From [Flexibacter] sp. ATCC 35103 (lineage in GTDB: Bacteria > Bacteroidota > Bacteroidia > Flavobacteriales > Flavobacteriaceae): a stretch of 42,465 nt of DNA. The DNA is taken from the NCBI RefSeq assembly GCF_001975985.1, contig NZ_MTQF01000011.1, forward strand, positions 1 to 42,465, in the 5' to 3' direction. Of the stretch, positions 1 through 8,099 are shown piece by piece. The position numbers and the translations under genes are program-made. Within the stretch, counting starts at the first letter, position 1, and each line of letters opens with the position of its first letter. Under the pieces are notes generated by a model. That model was not told where the DNA came from and made no database searches. It was given only the letters and a program-made list of their open reading frames with translations.

Positions 1-102
1 ATTATGGAAGAATTATTATGTGAAAAGTCCTACTATTGTAAACAAATAGCAGGACTAAAATATAGTTGTAAATCTATTTTAGGATTAAGTGTAAATATGT
101 AA
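1..102 (+). CDS. possible 3' end of an unidentified CDS
   Basis: The first frame is open from the window edge to a TAA at 100-102, giving about 33 residues with three cysteines and several lysines. It could be the C-terminus of a gene that starts outside the window. I do not recognise the family. A frame this short can be open by chance in AT-rich DNA, so the call is weak. Confidence 0.2.
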   Translation: MMEELLCEKSYYCKQIAGLKYSCKSILGLSVNM

Positions 103-176
103 ACTTTTTTCAGGACGAGACAGCTTTGTGTTCACGAGCGAGACGCTCGCGCTACCGTATGAATACATATAAACTT

Positions 177-209
177 AAAACCCTCGATTTTTTAAAATCG
201 AGGGTTTTT
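177..209. terminator. bidirectional intrinsic terminator
   Basis: Perfect 15-bp arms AAAACCCTCGATTTT (177-191) and AAAATCGAGGGTTTT (194-208) are separated by 2 bases and flanked by A and T runs. It lies just downstream of the 77-residue minus-strand gene and can also end any rightward transcript. Confidence 0.8.
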
Positions 210-234
210 CATTTATTATAATATTATCAAAACC

Positions 235-468
235 TTACTCCACATCCAAATAAGGATTTAAAATCTCGGCTAATTCATTGAGCCAATAAAAGCTGTTTTC
301 TAATTTGATAATTTCTTGTTGAAGTGTTTCATCTTCTCGAATAACTCCTAAAGCGAGAATATAATTTACTTGTCTTAGTGCTTTTGCCATACTTTCTGGC
401 TCAATTGTGTTGTTGAAAAAATCTGTAAGCCTTGTTTGGGCTTCTTTTGAAAGGGTGTTTGTACTCAT
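235..468 (-). CDS. small hypothetical protein, 77 aa
   Basis: An acidic, soluble, largely helical protein without signal peptide, membrane segment or cysteine. I do not recognise a domain. A palindromic terminator follows the stop. Upstream lies an unusual GC-rich leader, and an upstream reading frame ends in TGA at 465-467, overlapping this ATG (466-468) as ATGA. That arrangement would allow translational coupling or attenuation. Codon use is ordinary for the region. The length and clean terminator support a real gene, but the function is unknown. Confidence 0.55.
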   Translation of the reverse strand: MSTNTLSKEAQTRLTDFFNNTIEPESMAKALRQVNYILALGVIREDETLQQEIIKLENSFYWLNELAEILNPYLDVE

Positions 469-560
469 AATGTTGTAGTTTTAGAGGTAAAAAACCCTTG
501 TAAATTAGTGGTTCTAGCACCTACAACAGCGCTTGCGGTCGTTTCCGATACCGCGCACAT
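465..560 (-). CDS. possible leader peptide or small protein, 31 aa
   Basis: A frame starting with ATG at 558-560 runs to a TGA at 465-467 that overlaps the ATG of the 77-aa gene. Upstream of the ATG the frame stays open to an ATT at 591-593, which would give 42 aa with a hydrophobic, signal-like start ending TTASA. Codons such as GCG, TCG, ACG and ACC are uncommon in this AT-rich genome. The same DNA folds well as RNA, so the frame may be incidental. It is reported because of the overlap and the position. Confidence 0.25.
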   Translation of the reverse strand: MCAVSETTASAVVGARTTNLQGFFTSKTTTL

Positions 561-615
561 TAATACAAGGGCAAATGTTATTTCGTTCTTAATGTTGTAG
601 TTTAAGAGTTGTAAA
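469..615. repeat. direct repeat flanking the GC-rich leader
   Basis: AATGTTGTAGTTT followed by a similar AGAG stretch occurs at 469-492 and again at 591-615. On the minus strand each copy is a short 5' leader. The proximal copy ends at the ATG of the 77-aa gene. In the distal copy the matching codon reads AAG, in frame with the upstream small reading frame. Confidence 0.6.
489..571 (-). promoter_or_regulatory. GC-rich structured leader, possible attenuator
   Basis: In the minus-strand transcript, CCCTTGTA (564-571) can pair with TACAAGGG (495-502), and six T residues follow directly (489-494). This resembles a terminator with a 61-base loop. Inside the loop, 535-554 forms a GC stem capped by a GAAA tetraloop, and a further small stem is possible at 510-521. 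The block is markedly GC-richer than its surroundings. It sits just before the 77-aa gene. No known riboswitch class was recognised. Confidence 0.4.
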
Positions 616-1072
616 TATAGTAAAAACAACAACTAAAAAGTAAGAAAAATAATATATTTATTATTGCTTAATAAACGAGCTACAAACACAGTAAATATCT
701 CTGCGTGGTAAATATAAAGCGTTATTTTGAGAAAAGATAAACTTAGCCAGACTTTAGGCAGTTTGTCATTTCGACCAAAGGGAGAAATCACACTTGTAAC
801 CCAGCTCTCCGAAGTCTTCTCGAAACGTAAAATTTTGCTGTGCGAAGTCTCCCGACTTCGTACTCGTTCCAATATTAAATAACTGTATTTGCAATCGTTG
901 TCGCTATGAAGTCTGGAGACTTCGCAGAGCGGTTACTCGATGCAATCGGGCACCAGAAGAAAATATAGATTTACTACGCACTATTTCGCTAATCAATTAG
1001 GATAAAATGAATATTATAATCTGATTGAAAAATATTTTTCTTAAATTAGAGAAACAATTAAATTCAAAAAAC
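616..1072. other. gene-free interval with decayed repeat sequence
   Basis: No convincing gene is seen here. The interval holds pieces typical of flavobacterial intergenic repeats. Two short hairpins are similar to each other: AAGTCTCCCGACTTCG near 845 and AAGTCTGGAGACTTCG near 909. The reading frame at 633-872 (minus) is made of this repeat DNA and is not supported as a gene. Confidence 0.5.
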
Positions 1073-1294
1073 ATGAATCCATCAAAAATAATAGGAATAA
1101 TTCTAATCGTTATTAGTCTCGGTGTGGGATATATAGGTGTCAACAAAATAGCTGATAATACGAAAGAAATCAATTTATTAGGACTAAAAATTAATGCGTC
1201 AAACGAATCCGGTAAACAACAGGGATACCTTTATTTAGGACTGGGCGTCATTTTACTTGTGGGCGGAATTTACACTGTCAACAAATCAAATTAA
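1073..1294 (+). CDS. small two-TM membrane protein, DUF3185-like
   Basis: A 73-residue protein with two hydrophobic segments, about residues 5-21 and 50-66, joined by a polar stretch of about 28 residues. The pattern of a short glycine-rich N-terminal helix, a polar loop and a second glycine-rich helix resembles the DUF3185 group of small membrane proteins. Function is unknown. I chose the ATG at 1073. A TTG at 1025 would add 16 lysine- and asparagine-rich residues before the first helix, which is less likely. It stands alone between repeat-filled gaps, so no operon partner suggests a role. Confidence 0.6.
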   Translation: MNPSKIIGIILIVISLGVGYIGVNKIADNTKEINLLGLKINASNESGKQQGYLYLGLGVILLVGGIYTVNKSN

Positions 1295-1635
1295 ATTGCT
1301 GTAAATAGGGATTGTAAATATTGAATGTGGGCATTGCTGCGTAACTATTTCTTGTGAATTAATTTTATATCAAAACTTCTTATGAAACGTACAGCCCTAG
1401 CCCTGATGGGAGGGAAAATCCTTTTGTGCCGGTCCCGATAGCTATCGGGAGGCACAAAAGATTACTTCACTTAATTTTATTTTATTTCGGAGTTCAGTGA
1501 ACTTCGTTTGGAAGGACAGCAGGAAATAGCTCCTTATCCTTCTCCCAAAGCCTCGGGATCGCTCAGGATAACAATTATGTAGAAGAGAAACCTCTGTCCC
1601 TCTGCCACTTTGAACCTTTGTCCCTTTTTTAAAAC
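1295..1635. other. gene-free interval containing a dispersed repeat
   Basis: No gene is seen. Most of the interval is the dispersed element at 1398-1533. The rest, 1534-1635, is low-complexity sequence with fragments (CTCGGGATCGCTCAGGATAAC) of other intergenic repeats. Confidence 0.6.
1398..1533 (+). repeat. dispersed intergenic element, copy A
   Basis: It starts with TAGCCCTGATGGGAGG and ends with ACAGCAGGAAATAGCTCC. Arms CTTTTGTGCC (1421-1430) and GGCACAAAAG (1451-1460) enclose the perfect 18-bp palindrome TCCCGATAGCTATCGGGA. Related ends occur at 9405-9547, 12238-12341 and 35883-35960, in the opposite orientation. Confidence 0.75.
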
Positions 1636-2445
1636 TTATTTCAGGACAAATTCATTTTCTTTTAAGGTATTTAGCACTTCAGAGATAATTTTAGAGCGGT
1701 TTTCGGCCTTGTTGGTTGTGGTGCCGGTTTGAACCCAATAGCGAATGTTGAGTTGGGCGACTCCGGCGGTAACATCTGTAATTATGGCCGAATCGTTATG
1801 TTCTTTGTCGGTTACATCGTCGTTACGTTCCAGAACTTCTTTTACGAGTGCGATGGCACGGCTATAGTCAGATCCAAATTCGAGTCCTACTGTAAAAGTC
1901 TGGAGCAGAAATCCGGCGCTGTTATAATTGATCAGCGTATTTTTTATTAAAAGTGCGTTTGGGATATAAATGATTTTCGAATCGCTTTTGACTTCGGTAT
2001 CACGCAGGTTGAGGTTGATGACTTCGCCTTTTACGCCATTACTTTCGATAATATCACCAATAGAAAACGGTCGTTTGAAAGCGAGCAGAATTCCGGCAAG
2101 AAAATTTTCGCCAATATCCTTAAGCGCAAAACCAATTACAAAAGCCGAGATTCCGGCACCGGCAAGCATACTTTGTGCGATTCCGTCAAGACCTATAATT
2201 TTGAACATGATCAAAACGCCAATAATAATAAGGACAGATTTTATGAGTCGCGCAATAAAAGTAGCCAGAAGCCTGTCGTGCATTCTAACTTTGAGTCGGT
2301 TTCCGGCAAAAATCCCTACTCGTGTTGCAATAAACCAGGAGACGAGAATAACGGCAACGGCAAGAATAAATTTTGGTGTAAGATCGACAATGCTGTAATA
2401 ATAAGTTTCTACGTGTTTAAAGACGTCTTGCAGAAAATTTTCCAT
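1636..2445 (-). CDS. MscS-family mechanosensitive ion channel
   Basis: A 269-residue inner-membrane protein that should open under membrane tension and release solutes in hypo-osmotic shock. It has the length and layout of small MscS channels. Three N-terminal membrane segments lie at roughly residues 20-40, 60-82 and 88-110. The third is the glycine/alanine-rich pore helix, containing AGISAFVIGFALKD. The beta domain follows with FKRPFSIGDII and a cytoplasmic alpha/beta part to the end. The start ATG is clear. It is transcribed away from the dehydrogenase gene at 2645, and the 200-bp space between holds both promoters. Family assignment is firm; gating properties are not predictable from sequence. 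Confidence 0.93.
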   Translation of the reverse strand: MENFLQDVFKHVETYYYSIVDLTPKFILAVAVILVSWFIATRVGIFAGNRLKVRMHDRLLATFIARLIKSVLIIIGVLIMFKIIGLDGIAQSMLAGAGISAFVIGFALKDIGENFLAGILLAFKRPFSIGDIIESNGVKGEVINLNLRDTEVKSDSKIIYIPNALLIKNTLINYNSAGFLLQTFTVGLEFGSDYSRAIALVKEVLERNDDVTDKEHNDSAIITDVTAGVAQLNIRYWVQTGTTTNKAENRSKIISEVLNTLKENEFVLK

Positions 2446-2591
2446 AATTTTAAAAGGCGTAAAATGTATATTTTTAAAAGTAGGGATTTTGCAATTGGCG
2501 CGTTTTACAGAATTAGGCTTTAATTTTATAAAATATGAGTTAAGCAGTTACATAAATTGCCAATTTGTATCATTTTGCGATGGTATATATT

Positions 2592-2599
2592 TATATTTG
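2592..2599 (+). promoter_or_regulatory. candidate -7 box of the FAD/Fe-S dehydrogenase gene
   Basis: TATATTTG matches the Bacteroidetes -7 consensus TAnnTTTG. TTTG motifs at 2564-2567 and 2574-2577 are candidate -33 elements, although neither has the ideal spacing. A start about 7 bases downstream would leave a leader of about 40 nt before the ATG at 2645. Confidence 0.4.
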
Positions 2600-2644
2600 T
2601 TGTCTCAGTTTTGAGGGAATATTTTTTTAAAACGCACCATTTAC

Positions 2645-5551
2645 ATGTTGACCCAATCTCAGTTAGAGCAATTCGCCGGCACGCTCGAAGGCACACTTTT
2701 ATACGACGATCTTCATAAAACGCTTTATTCGACAGATGCTTCTGTATACCGGATAAAACCCAAAGCGGTTGCCGTGCCTAAAACGATCGAAGATATTAGT
2801 AAAATAATCAGGTTTGCGGCGCAGCATCATATTTCGATAACACCAAGAACGGCGGGAACTTCACTTGCCGGACAAACAGTTGGTGACGGAATTGTGGTCG
2901 ATGTTTCGAAAAACTTTACCAAAATCCTGAATTTCGATCCTATAAAAAAAACGGTTACGGTCCAGCCCGGCGTAATTCGCGATGAACTCAATTTATTCCT
3001 GAAACCTAACGGCGTATTTTTTGGACCTAATACATCGACAACAAATCGTTGTATGATTGGGGGAATGGTGGGGAATAATTCCTCCGGAACAACTTCAATC
3101 CGTTATGGTGTTACGCGCGATAAAATTGTAGAAATAAAAGGAATTTTAAGCGACGGTTCTCAAGTGGTTTTTAACGAACTGACTTCGGCAGAATTTATCG
3201 AGAAAACCAAAGGCAATTCTTTAGAAAATAAAATATACAAAAGTCTTTACGACGAACTCTCAGTAAAAGCAACGCAGGACGAAATCATAAAAGAGTTTCC
3301 TAAACCTGAAATTCACAGACGAAATACAGGTTATGCGGTTGATATTTTATTAAAATCGGATTTGTTTGGCGGAACAGAACCTACTATTAACGTGGGGAAA
3401 TTACTTTGCGGAAGCGAAGGAACGCTGGTTTTTACTACCGAAATCACTTTGAAAGTGGACGATTTACCGCCAGCGAATAATATTATGGTCGTGGCGCATT
3501 ATCATAGCATTCAGGAATCGCTGGAATCTGTGGTAATAGCAATGAAACATCATTTGTATACTTGCGAAATGATCGATGATACGATTTTGGATTGTACGAA
3601 AACGAGCCGAGAACACATTAAAAACAGATTCTTTTTGGTAGGAGAACCCAAAGCGATTATGATGTTTGAAGTCGCTTCGAATGATCCCGAAGATGCCGAA
3701 AACCAAGCAAATGCTTTGGTGGCTGATTTAGAGAAAAACAACTTTGGTTATGCACTTGTAAAAATTTACGGAGCGGATATCGAGAAAGTAAATGAACTTA
3801 GAAAAGCCGGTCTCGGACTTTTAGGAAGTATCGTTGGCGACGACAAAGCTGCCGATTCTATAGAAGACACTGCGGTAGAATTGAGCGATTTACCAGCTTA
3901 TATTGCAGAGTTTTCAGCCATGATGCTGCGTCACGGGCAAGGAGCGATTTATTATGCACATGCCGGAGCGGGAGAACTGCATTTGCGTCCGGTTTTGAAT
4001 TTGAAGAAAACATCTGATTTAAAATTATTCAGGACCATTGCAACCGATGTGGCAATTTTGGTAAAAAAATACAGAGGTTCGTTAAGCGGTGAACACGGCG
4101 ACGGAATTGTGCGCGGAGAATTTATTCCGTTTATGATTGGCGAAACAAATTATGAATTGCTGAAAAGAATCAAATTGGCATTTGACCCGAATTCTGTTTT
4201 GAATATCGGTAAGATTGTTAATGCTTTAAAAATGGACGAAAACCATCGTGTTATTTCAGGAAGAGTAGAACCGGATATTAAAACGTTTCAGGATTTCTCA
4301 GACAGTTTAGGAATTTTGCGTGCCGCCGAAAAATGCAATGGATCCGGAGATTGCAGAAAATTACCATCGGCAGGAGGCGCAATGTGCCCGAGTTATCGTG
4401 CAACCAAAAATGAAAAGGAAACAACGCGTGCGAGAGCAAATGCGTTACGTGAATATTTGACCTATTCTGAGAAAGAAAATAAATTTGACCAGAAAGAACT
4501 TTACGAAGTTTTTGAATTGTGTGTGAGCTGTAAAGCCTGCGCCAGCGAATGTCCGAGTAATGTAGATGTTGCAACGCTTAAAGCAGAATTTTTATACCAA
4601 TACCAAAAAGCAAACGGCTTCTCGACCCGAAATAAGATTTTTGCCCACAACGCAAAACTGAATAAAATGGGAAGTTTGTTTCCTGCGATTACGAATTTTA
4701 TTTCGAATCAGTCGCTGGTGAAAAAAAGTATGGGAATTGCACCCGAAAGACAAGTTCCGCTTTTGGCAAAACGCACATTCAAAAAGTGGTATGAAAATCA
4801 TAAACCACAACAAAACGATTTCCCAAACGGACAAGTATATTTGTTCAATGACGAATTCACGAATTATTACGATGTAAATATCGGCATCGATGCTTTCGAA
4901 TTATTGACCAAATTAGGTTACGAAGTTTTAATCGTAAATCACGAAGAAAGCGGTAGAACCTATTTATCGAAAGGATTTCTGGAAGAAGCGAAGAAAATTG
5001 CGAATATCAATGTAAATATTTTCAAAGATCTAATTTCTGCGAAAGCGCCATTAATAGGGATCGAACCATCGGCAATTTTGACTTTTAGAGACGAATATTT
5101 GCGTCTTGCAGATGATAAAGAAGCGGCTGAAAAAGTAGCTCAAAGTGCCTTCACGATTGAAGAATTCTTTAAAAAGGAAATCATCGACGGAAAAATAAAA
5201 CCGGATTCATTCTCTGAAGAAAAGAAAGAAATCAAGATACACGGACATTGTCATCAAAAATCATTGAGTTCTGTTGAAGCGACTTTCGCAATGCTAAATT
5301 TACCAACCAATAATACGGTTACGATTTACAACTCTGGTTGTTGCGGAATGGCAGGATCTTTTGGCTACGAAAAAGAGCATTATCAGGTAAGCATGCAAAT
5401 GGGCGAAGATACGTTATTCCCAAAAGTGCGTGCAACGGCTCAAAACGTAGAAATCGCCGCTGCAGGAACCAGCTGCCGCCATCAAATTTATGACGGAACG
5501 AGTAGAGAAGCGCAACATCCGGTAAGTATTTTAAAGAATTGTTTGCTTTGA
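2645..5551 (+). CDS. FAD-binding and 4Fe-4S 2-hydroxyacid dehydrogenase, YdiJ-like
   Basis: A 968-residue fusion that should oxidise a D-2-hydroxyacid, such as D-lactate or D-2-hydroxyglutarate, and pass electrons to the respiratory chain. The N-terminal half is a GlcD/Dld-type flavoprotein. Its FAD-binding loop TPRTAGTSLAGQ is near residue 65, and SGEHGDG near residue 480 belongs to the cap domain. The C-terminal half is GlcF-like. It has a C-rich ferredoxin part (CNGSGDCRK near 562 and CVSCKACASECPS near 625). Cysteine-rich CCG-type segments follow at HGHCHQKS (about 865) and NSGCCGMAGSFG (about 898). Length and order match E. coli YdiJ, which is about 1,018 residues. The substrate is not certain. 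The gene stands alone. Confidence 0.9.
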   Translation: MLTQSQLEQFAGTLEGTLLYDDLHKTLYSTDASVYRIKPKAVAVPKTIEDISKIIRFAAQHHISITPRTAGTSLAGQTVGDGIVVDVSKNFTKILNFDPIKKTVTVQPGVIRDELNLFLKPNGVFFGPNTSTTNRCMIGGMVGNNSSGTTSIRYGVTRDKIVEIKGILSDGSQVVFNELTSAEFIEKTKGNSLENKIYKSLYDELSVKATQDEIIKEFPKPEIHRRNTGYAVDILLKSDLFGGTEPTINVGKLLCGSEGTLVFTTEITLKVDDLPPANNIMVVAHYHSIQESLESVVIAMKHHLYTCEMIDDTILDCTKTSREHIKNRFFLVGEPKAIMMFEVASNDPEDAENQANALVADLEKNNFGYALVKIYGADIEKVNELRKAGLGLLGSIVGDDKAADSIEDTAVELSDLPAYIAEFSAMMLRHGQGAIYYAHAGAGELHLRPVLNLKKTSDLKLFRTIATDVAILVKKYRGSLSGEHGDGIVRGEFIPFMIGETNYELLKRIKLAFDPNSVLNIGKIVNALKMDENHRVISGRVEPDIKTFQDFSDSLGILRAAEKCNGSGDCRKLPSAGGAMCPSYRATKNEKETTRARANALREYLTYSEKENKFDQKELYEVFELCVSCKACASECPSNVDVATLKAEFLYQYQKANGFSTRNKIFAHNAKLNKMGSLFPAITNFISNQSLVKKSMGIAPERQVPLLAKRTFKKWYENHKPQQNDFPNGQVYLFNDEFTNYYDVNIGIDAFELLTKLGYEVLIVNHEESGRTYLSKGFLEEAKKIANINVNIFKDLISAKAPLIGIEPSAILTFRDEYLRLADDKEAAEKVAQSAFTIEEFFKKEIIDGKIKPDSFSEEKKEIKIHGHCHQKSLSSVEATFAMLNLPTNNTVTIYNSGCCGMAGSFGYEKEHYQVSMQMGEDTLFPKVRATAQNVEIAAAGTSCRHQIYDGTSREAQHPVSILKNCLL

Positions 5552-5939
5552 GAGATGGCACGCGGATGACACGGATTCACTTCGTGAAAACGCGGATGAA
5601 CGCGGATTTTTTTTTGTTTCGTGCAGATTTCACAGATTTAATTTAGATTTTTATTAAAATTAATCTGTGCGCATCAGCTTAAATCATTTTAAATCTGCGT
5701 GAAAAAATAATTCGGGAAAATTCGAGAAATTCGTGGCGAAAAAAACTTTGTGTCTCAGAGTCTTCGTGGCACAAAAAATAAATCCGCGCAAACCAGTTAA
5801 ATCTGTAAAATCCGTGGCCAAAAAATATTCACATAAAACAAAATCGTTTTATATATTTGAAATCAGGATAATTTTTGCATTATTTGCAAAATAAAACCAT
5901 AAAGACCGAAAAATATTAATTTATAAAGCAAACTCATAT
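5552..5939. other. gene-free interval of degenerate repeats plus promoter region
   Basis: Positions 5552-5825 are composed of recurring phrases such as CACGCGGAT, AAATCTGCGTGAAAAAATAA and TTCGTGGC in both orientations. They are shared with 16859-17060 and are typical flavobacterial spacer DNA. No gene is seen. Positions 5826-5939 are AT-rich and should carry the permease promoter. TATATTTG at 5852-5859 fits the -7 consensus. Confidence 0.5.
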
Positions 5940-7874
5940 ATGGCATTATCAGGTTTATTCCGAAAAAAAACGGTACAAGATATTCTGAAGCAAGTTGCAA
6001 AAAACGAAGCAGATGGTCATAATGCATTAGGAAAACATTTAACGACCAAAGATTTAACGGCCTTCGGGATTGCTGCTATTGTAGGAGCAGGAATTTTTAG
6101 TACCATCGGGAAAGCCAGTGCAGATGGTGGTCCGGCTGTAATTTTCTTATTTTTATTTACTGCATTAGCCTGTAGTTTTGCTGCTTTTGCTTATGCCGAA
6201 TTTGCCTCAATGGTTCCGGTTTCAGGAAGTGCCTATACTTATTCATACGTAGCTTTTGGAGAATTAATCGCCTGGATAATTGGTTGGGCTTTAATCATGG
6301 AATATGCTGTTGGGAATATAACGGTCGCCATATCGTGGAGTGATTACTTTACAGGACTGCTCCAGAGCGGCGGAATTCATCTCCCGCAATGGATCCAGAT
6401 GGATTATCTAACCGCTTCAAACGGATTTAAAGATGCCACAGCTTTAATGCAGGGCGGAAAATCATTCGAAAATTTAAGTGCTTCTTTGCAAGTTGCTTAT
6501 ACTGCCTGGACAACAGCGCCAACAATTGGATCTTTCCATTTCGTAGCAGATTTGCCGGCATTGTTTATCATTGTTTTAATTACCGCATTAGTTTACAGAG
6601 GAATGAAAGAGTCCCGTAATGCGAGTAACTTAATGGTTATTGTAAAACTTTGTATTGTACTTTTAGTAATTGCCGTTGGTGTGTTTTATGTGGATACTGC
6701 CAATTGGGATCCGTTTGCACCAAATGGAGTTAGCGGAGTTTTAAAAGGAGTTTCGGCTGTTTTCTTTGCCTATATTGGTTTTGATGCAATCTCTACAACT
6801 GCTGAAGAATGTAAAAATCCGCAACGTGATTTACCACGAGGTATGATGTGGGCGATTATCATTTGTACTATTTTATATATTGCCATTGCCTTGGTTTTAA
6901 CCGGAATGGTGCGTTATAACGAATTAAATGTGGGAGATCCTCTGGCGTTTGTATTCGATAAATTAAACCTTAAATGGATGTCGGGAATTATTGCCGTAAG
7001 TGCTGTAATTGCAATGGCAAGTGTTCTTTTGGTTTTCCAGATGGGACAGCCTCGTATCTGGATGAGTATGAGCCGTGATGGTCTCTTGCCAAAGAAATTT
7101 TCTACCGTTCACCCAAAATTCAAAACACCATCATTCGCAACAATCGTAACCGGTTTTGTGGTGGCAGTTCCTGCCTTGTTTCTAAATCTGACTATGGTGA
7201 CGGATTTATGCAGTATTGGTACTTTATTTGCCTTTGTATTGGTTTGTGCAGGAGTTTTGGTTTTACAAAACAAACCTGAAATTCCAAGAGGAAAATTTAA
7301 AACACCTTATATCAATTCAAAATTTATATTACCAGTTTTAATGATTGCAGGCTTGTATTATGCTTTTGCTTTCAACAATAAAGCTACAATGGCTTTCATT
7401 AACAATGATGCACAAACAAATGATGCAACAACTATAATTACCTCTTTAGACAAAGAACAATCTGCTAAAGTTTTCAATTATTTAGAAAGCATTGATGTAC
7501 ATAATAAAACTGCTGAAACTGCCGATTTAGAACATTTATTGAGCCAATATCAAGACGACGATGCAAAATATGCTGAGGTTGTAAAAGGTTTGCCAATCAA
7601 TGATTCATTAAAATACGAATCAGGTTTCAGTTTATTCAAACACAAAATCCCAATGTGGATATTTTTATTCGTTTTAGTTGGATTGGCGGTTTGGGCATTC
7701 AGAAAAAACCTGTCTTTAATTCCGCTTTTAGGATTAATCTGCTGCCTTTACATGATGGCTGAACTTAGCGTTTGGAACTGGATTTACTTCACAATCTGGT
7801 TGTTAATTGGATTGTTTATTTACTTTACGTATAGTAGAAAAAACAGTAAACTGAATTTTCCTTCAGAAGCGTAG
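5940..7874 (+). CDS. APC-family amino acid permease
   Basis: A 644-residue integral membrane amino acid/cation symporter of the cationic amino acid transporter type. The first membrane segment carries the family signature FGIAAIVGAGIF (about residues 42-53), and EYAVGNITVAISWSDY follows in TM3. The helical cytoplasmic loop has GFDAISTTAEECKNPQRDLP, which is highly typical of the family, and QPRIWMSMSRDGLLP follows further on. It differs from short family members by an inserted stretch at about residues 480-565 that is polar, acidic and helical, placed between the last membrane segments. Substrate is not determined, though lysine, arginine or branched-chain amino acids are common in relatives. 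A strong terminator follows. Confidence 0.9.
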   Translation: MALSGLFRKKTVQDILKQVAKNEADGHNALGKHLTTKDLTAFGIAAIVGAGIFSTIGKASADGGPAVIFLFLFTALACSFAAFAYAEFASMVPVSGSAYTYSYVAFGELIAWIIGWALIMEYAVGNITVAISWSDYFTGLLQSGGIHLPQWIQMDYLTASNGFKDATALMQGGKSFENLSASLQVAYTAWTTAPTIGSFHFVADLPALFIIVLITALVYRGMKESRNASNLMVIVKLCIVLLVIAVGVFYVDTANWDPFAPNGVSGVLKGVSAVFFAYIGFDAISTTAEECKNPQRDLPRGMMWAIIICTILYIAIALVLTGMVRYNELNVGDPLAFVFDKLNLKWMSGIIAVSAVIAMASVLLVFQMGQPRIWMSMSRDGLLPKKFSTVHPKFKTPSFATIVTGFVVAVPALFLNLTMVTDLCSIGTLFAFVLVCAGVLVLQNKPEIPRGKFKTPYINSKFILPVLMIAGLYYAFAFNNKATMAFINNDAQTNDATTIITSLDKEQSAKVFNYLESIDVHNKTAETADLEHLLSQYQDDDAKYAEVVKGLPINDSLKYESGFSLFKHKIPMWIFLFVLVGLAVWAFRKNLSLIPLLGLICCLYMMAELSVWNWIYFTIWLLIGLFIYFTYSRKNSKLNFPSEA

Positions 7875-7915
7875 ATAATTTATAATTATTAATTGTGAAT
7901 TATTAATTATAAATG

Positions 7916-7958
7916 AAAAAGCCGTTTTGAAATAATCTTCAAAACGGCTTTTTTTGTT
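7916..7958 (+). terminator. intrinsic terminator after the permease gene
   Basis: AAAAAGCCGTTTTGAA pairs with TTCAAAACGGCTTTTT across a short loop, and T residues follow. The AT-rich inverted pair just before it (about 7879-7912) can extend the structure. Confidence 0.85.
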
Positions 7959-8024
7959 TTGTGATTTCTCTCCCGAAGCTTCTGGATCGAAATGACAAAT
8001 TGTGCCTATTATTCAAGTAAAAAA

Positions 8025-8075
8025 TCGCCACGAATTCACGAATTAATTGTTATAAAATTCGTGAATTCGTGGCGA
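8025..8075. repeat. 20-bp perfect inverted repeat
   Basis: Arms TCGCCACGAATTCACGAATT (8025-8044) and its exact reverse complement (8056-8075) enclose 11 bases. The word ATTCGTGGC also occurs in the repeats at 5552-5830 and near 16968, so this is a member of the same spacer class. It lies between two convergent genes. Confidence 0.75.
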
Positions 8076-8099
8076 AAACAAATGATATCTAAACCCCAG

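Noticed and set aside
633..872. 79-aa minus-strand reading frame
   Set aside because: It is made of repeat DNA with small hairpins and has no recognisable protein features.
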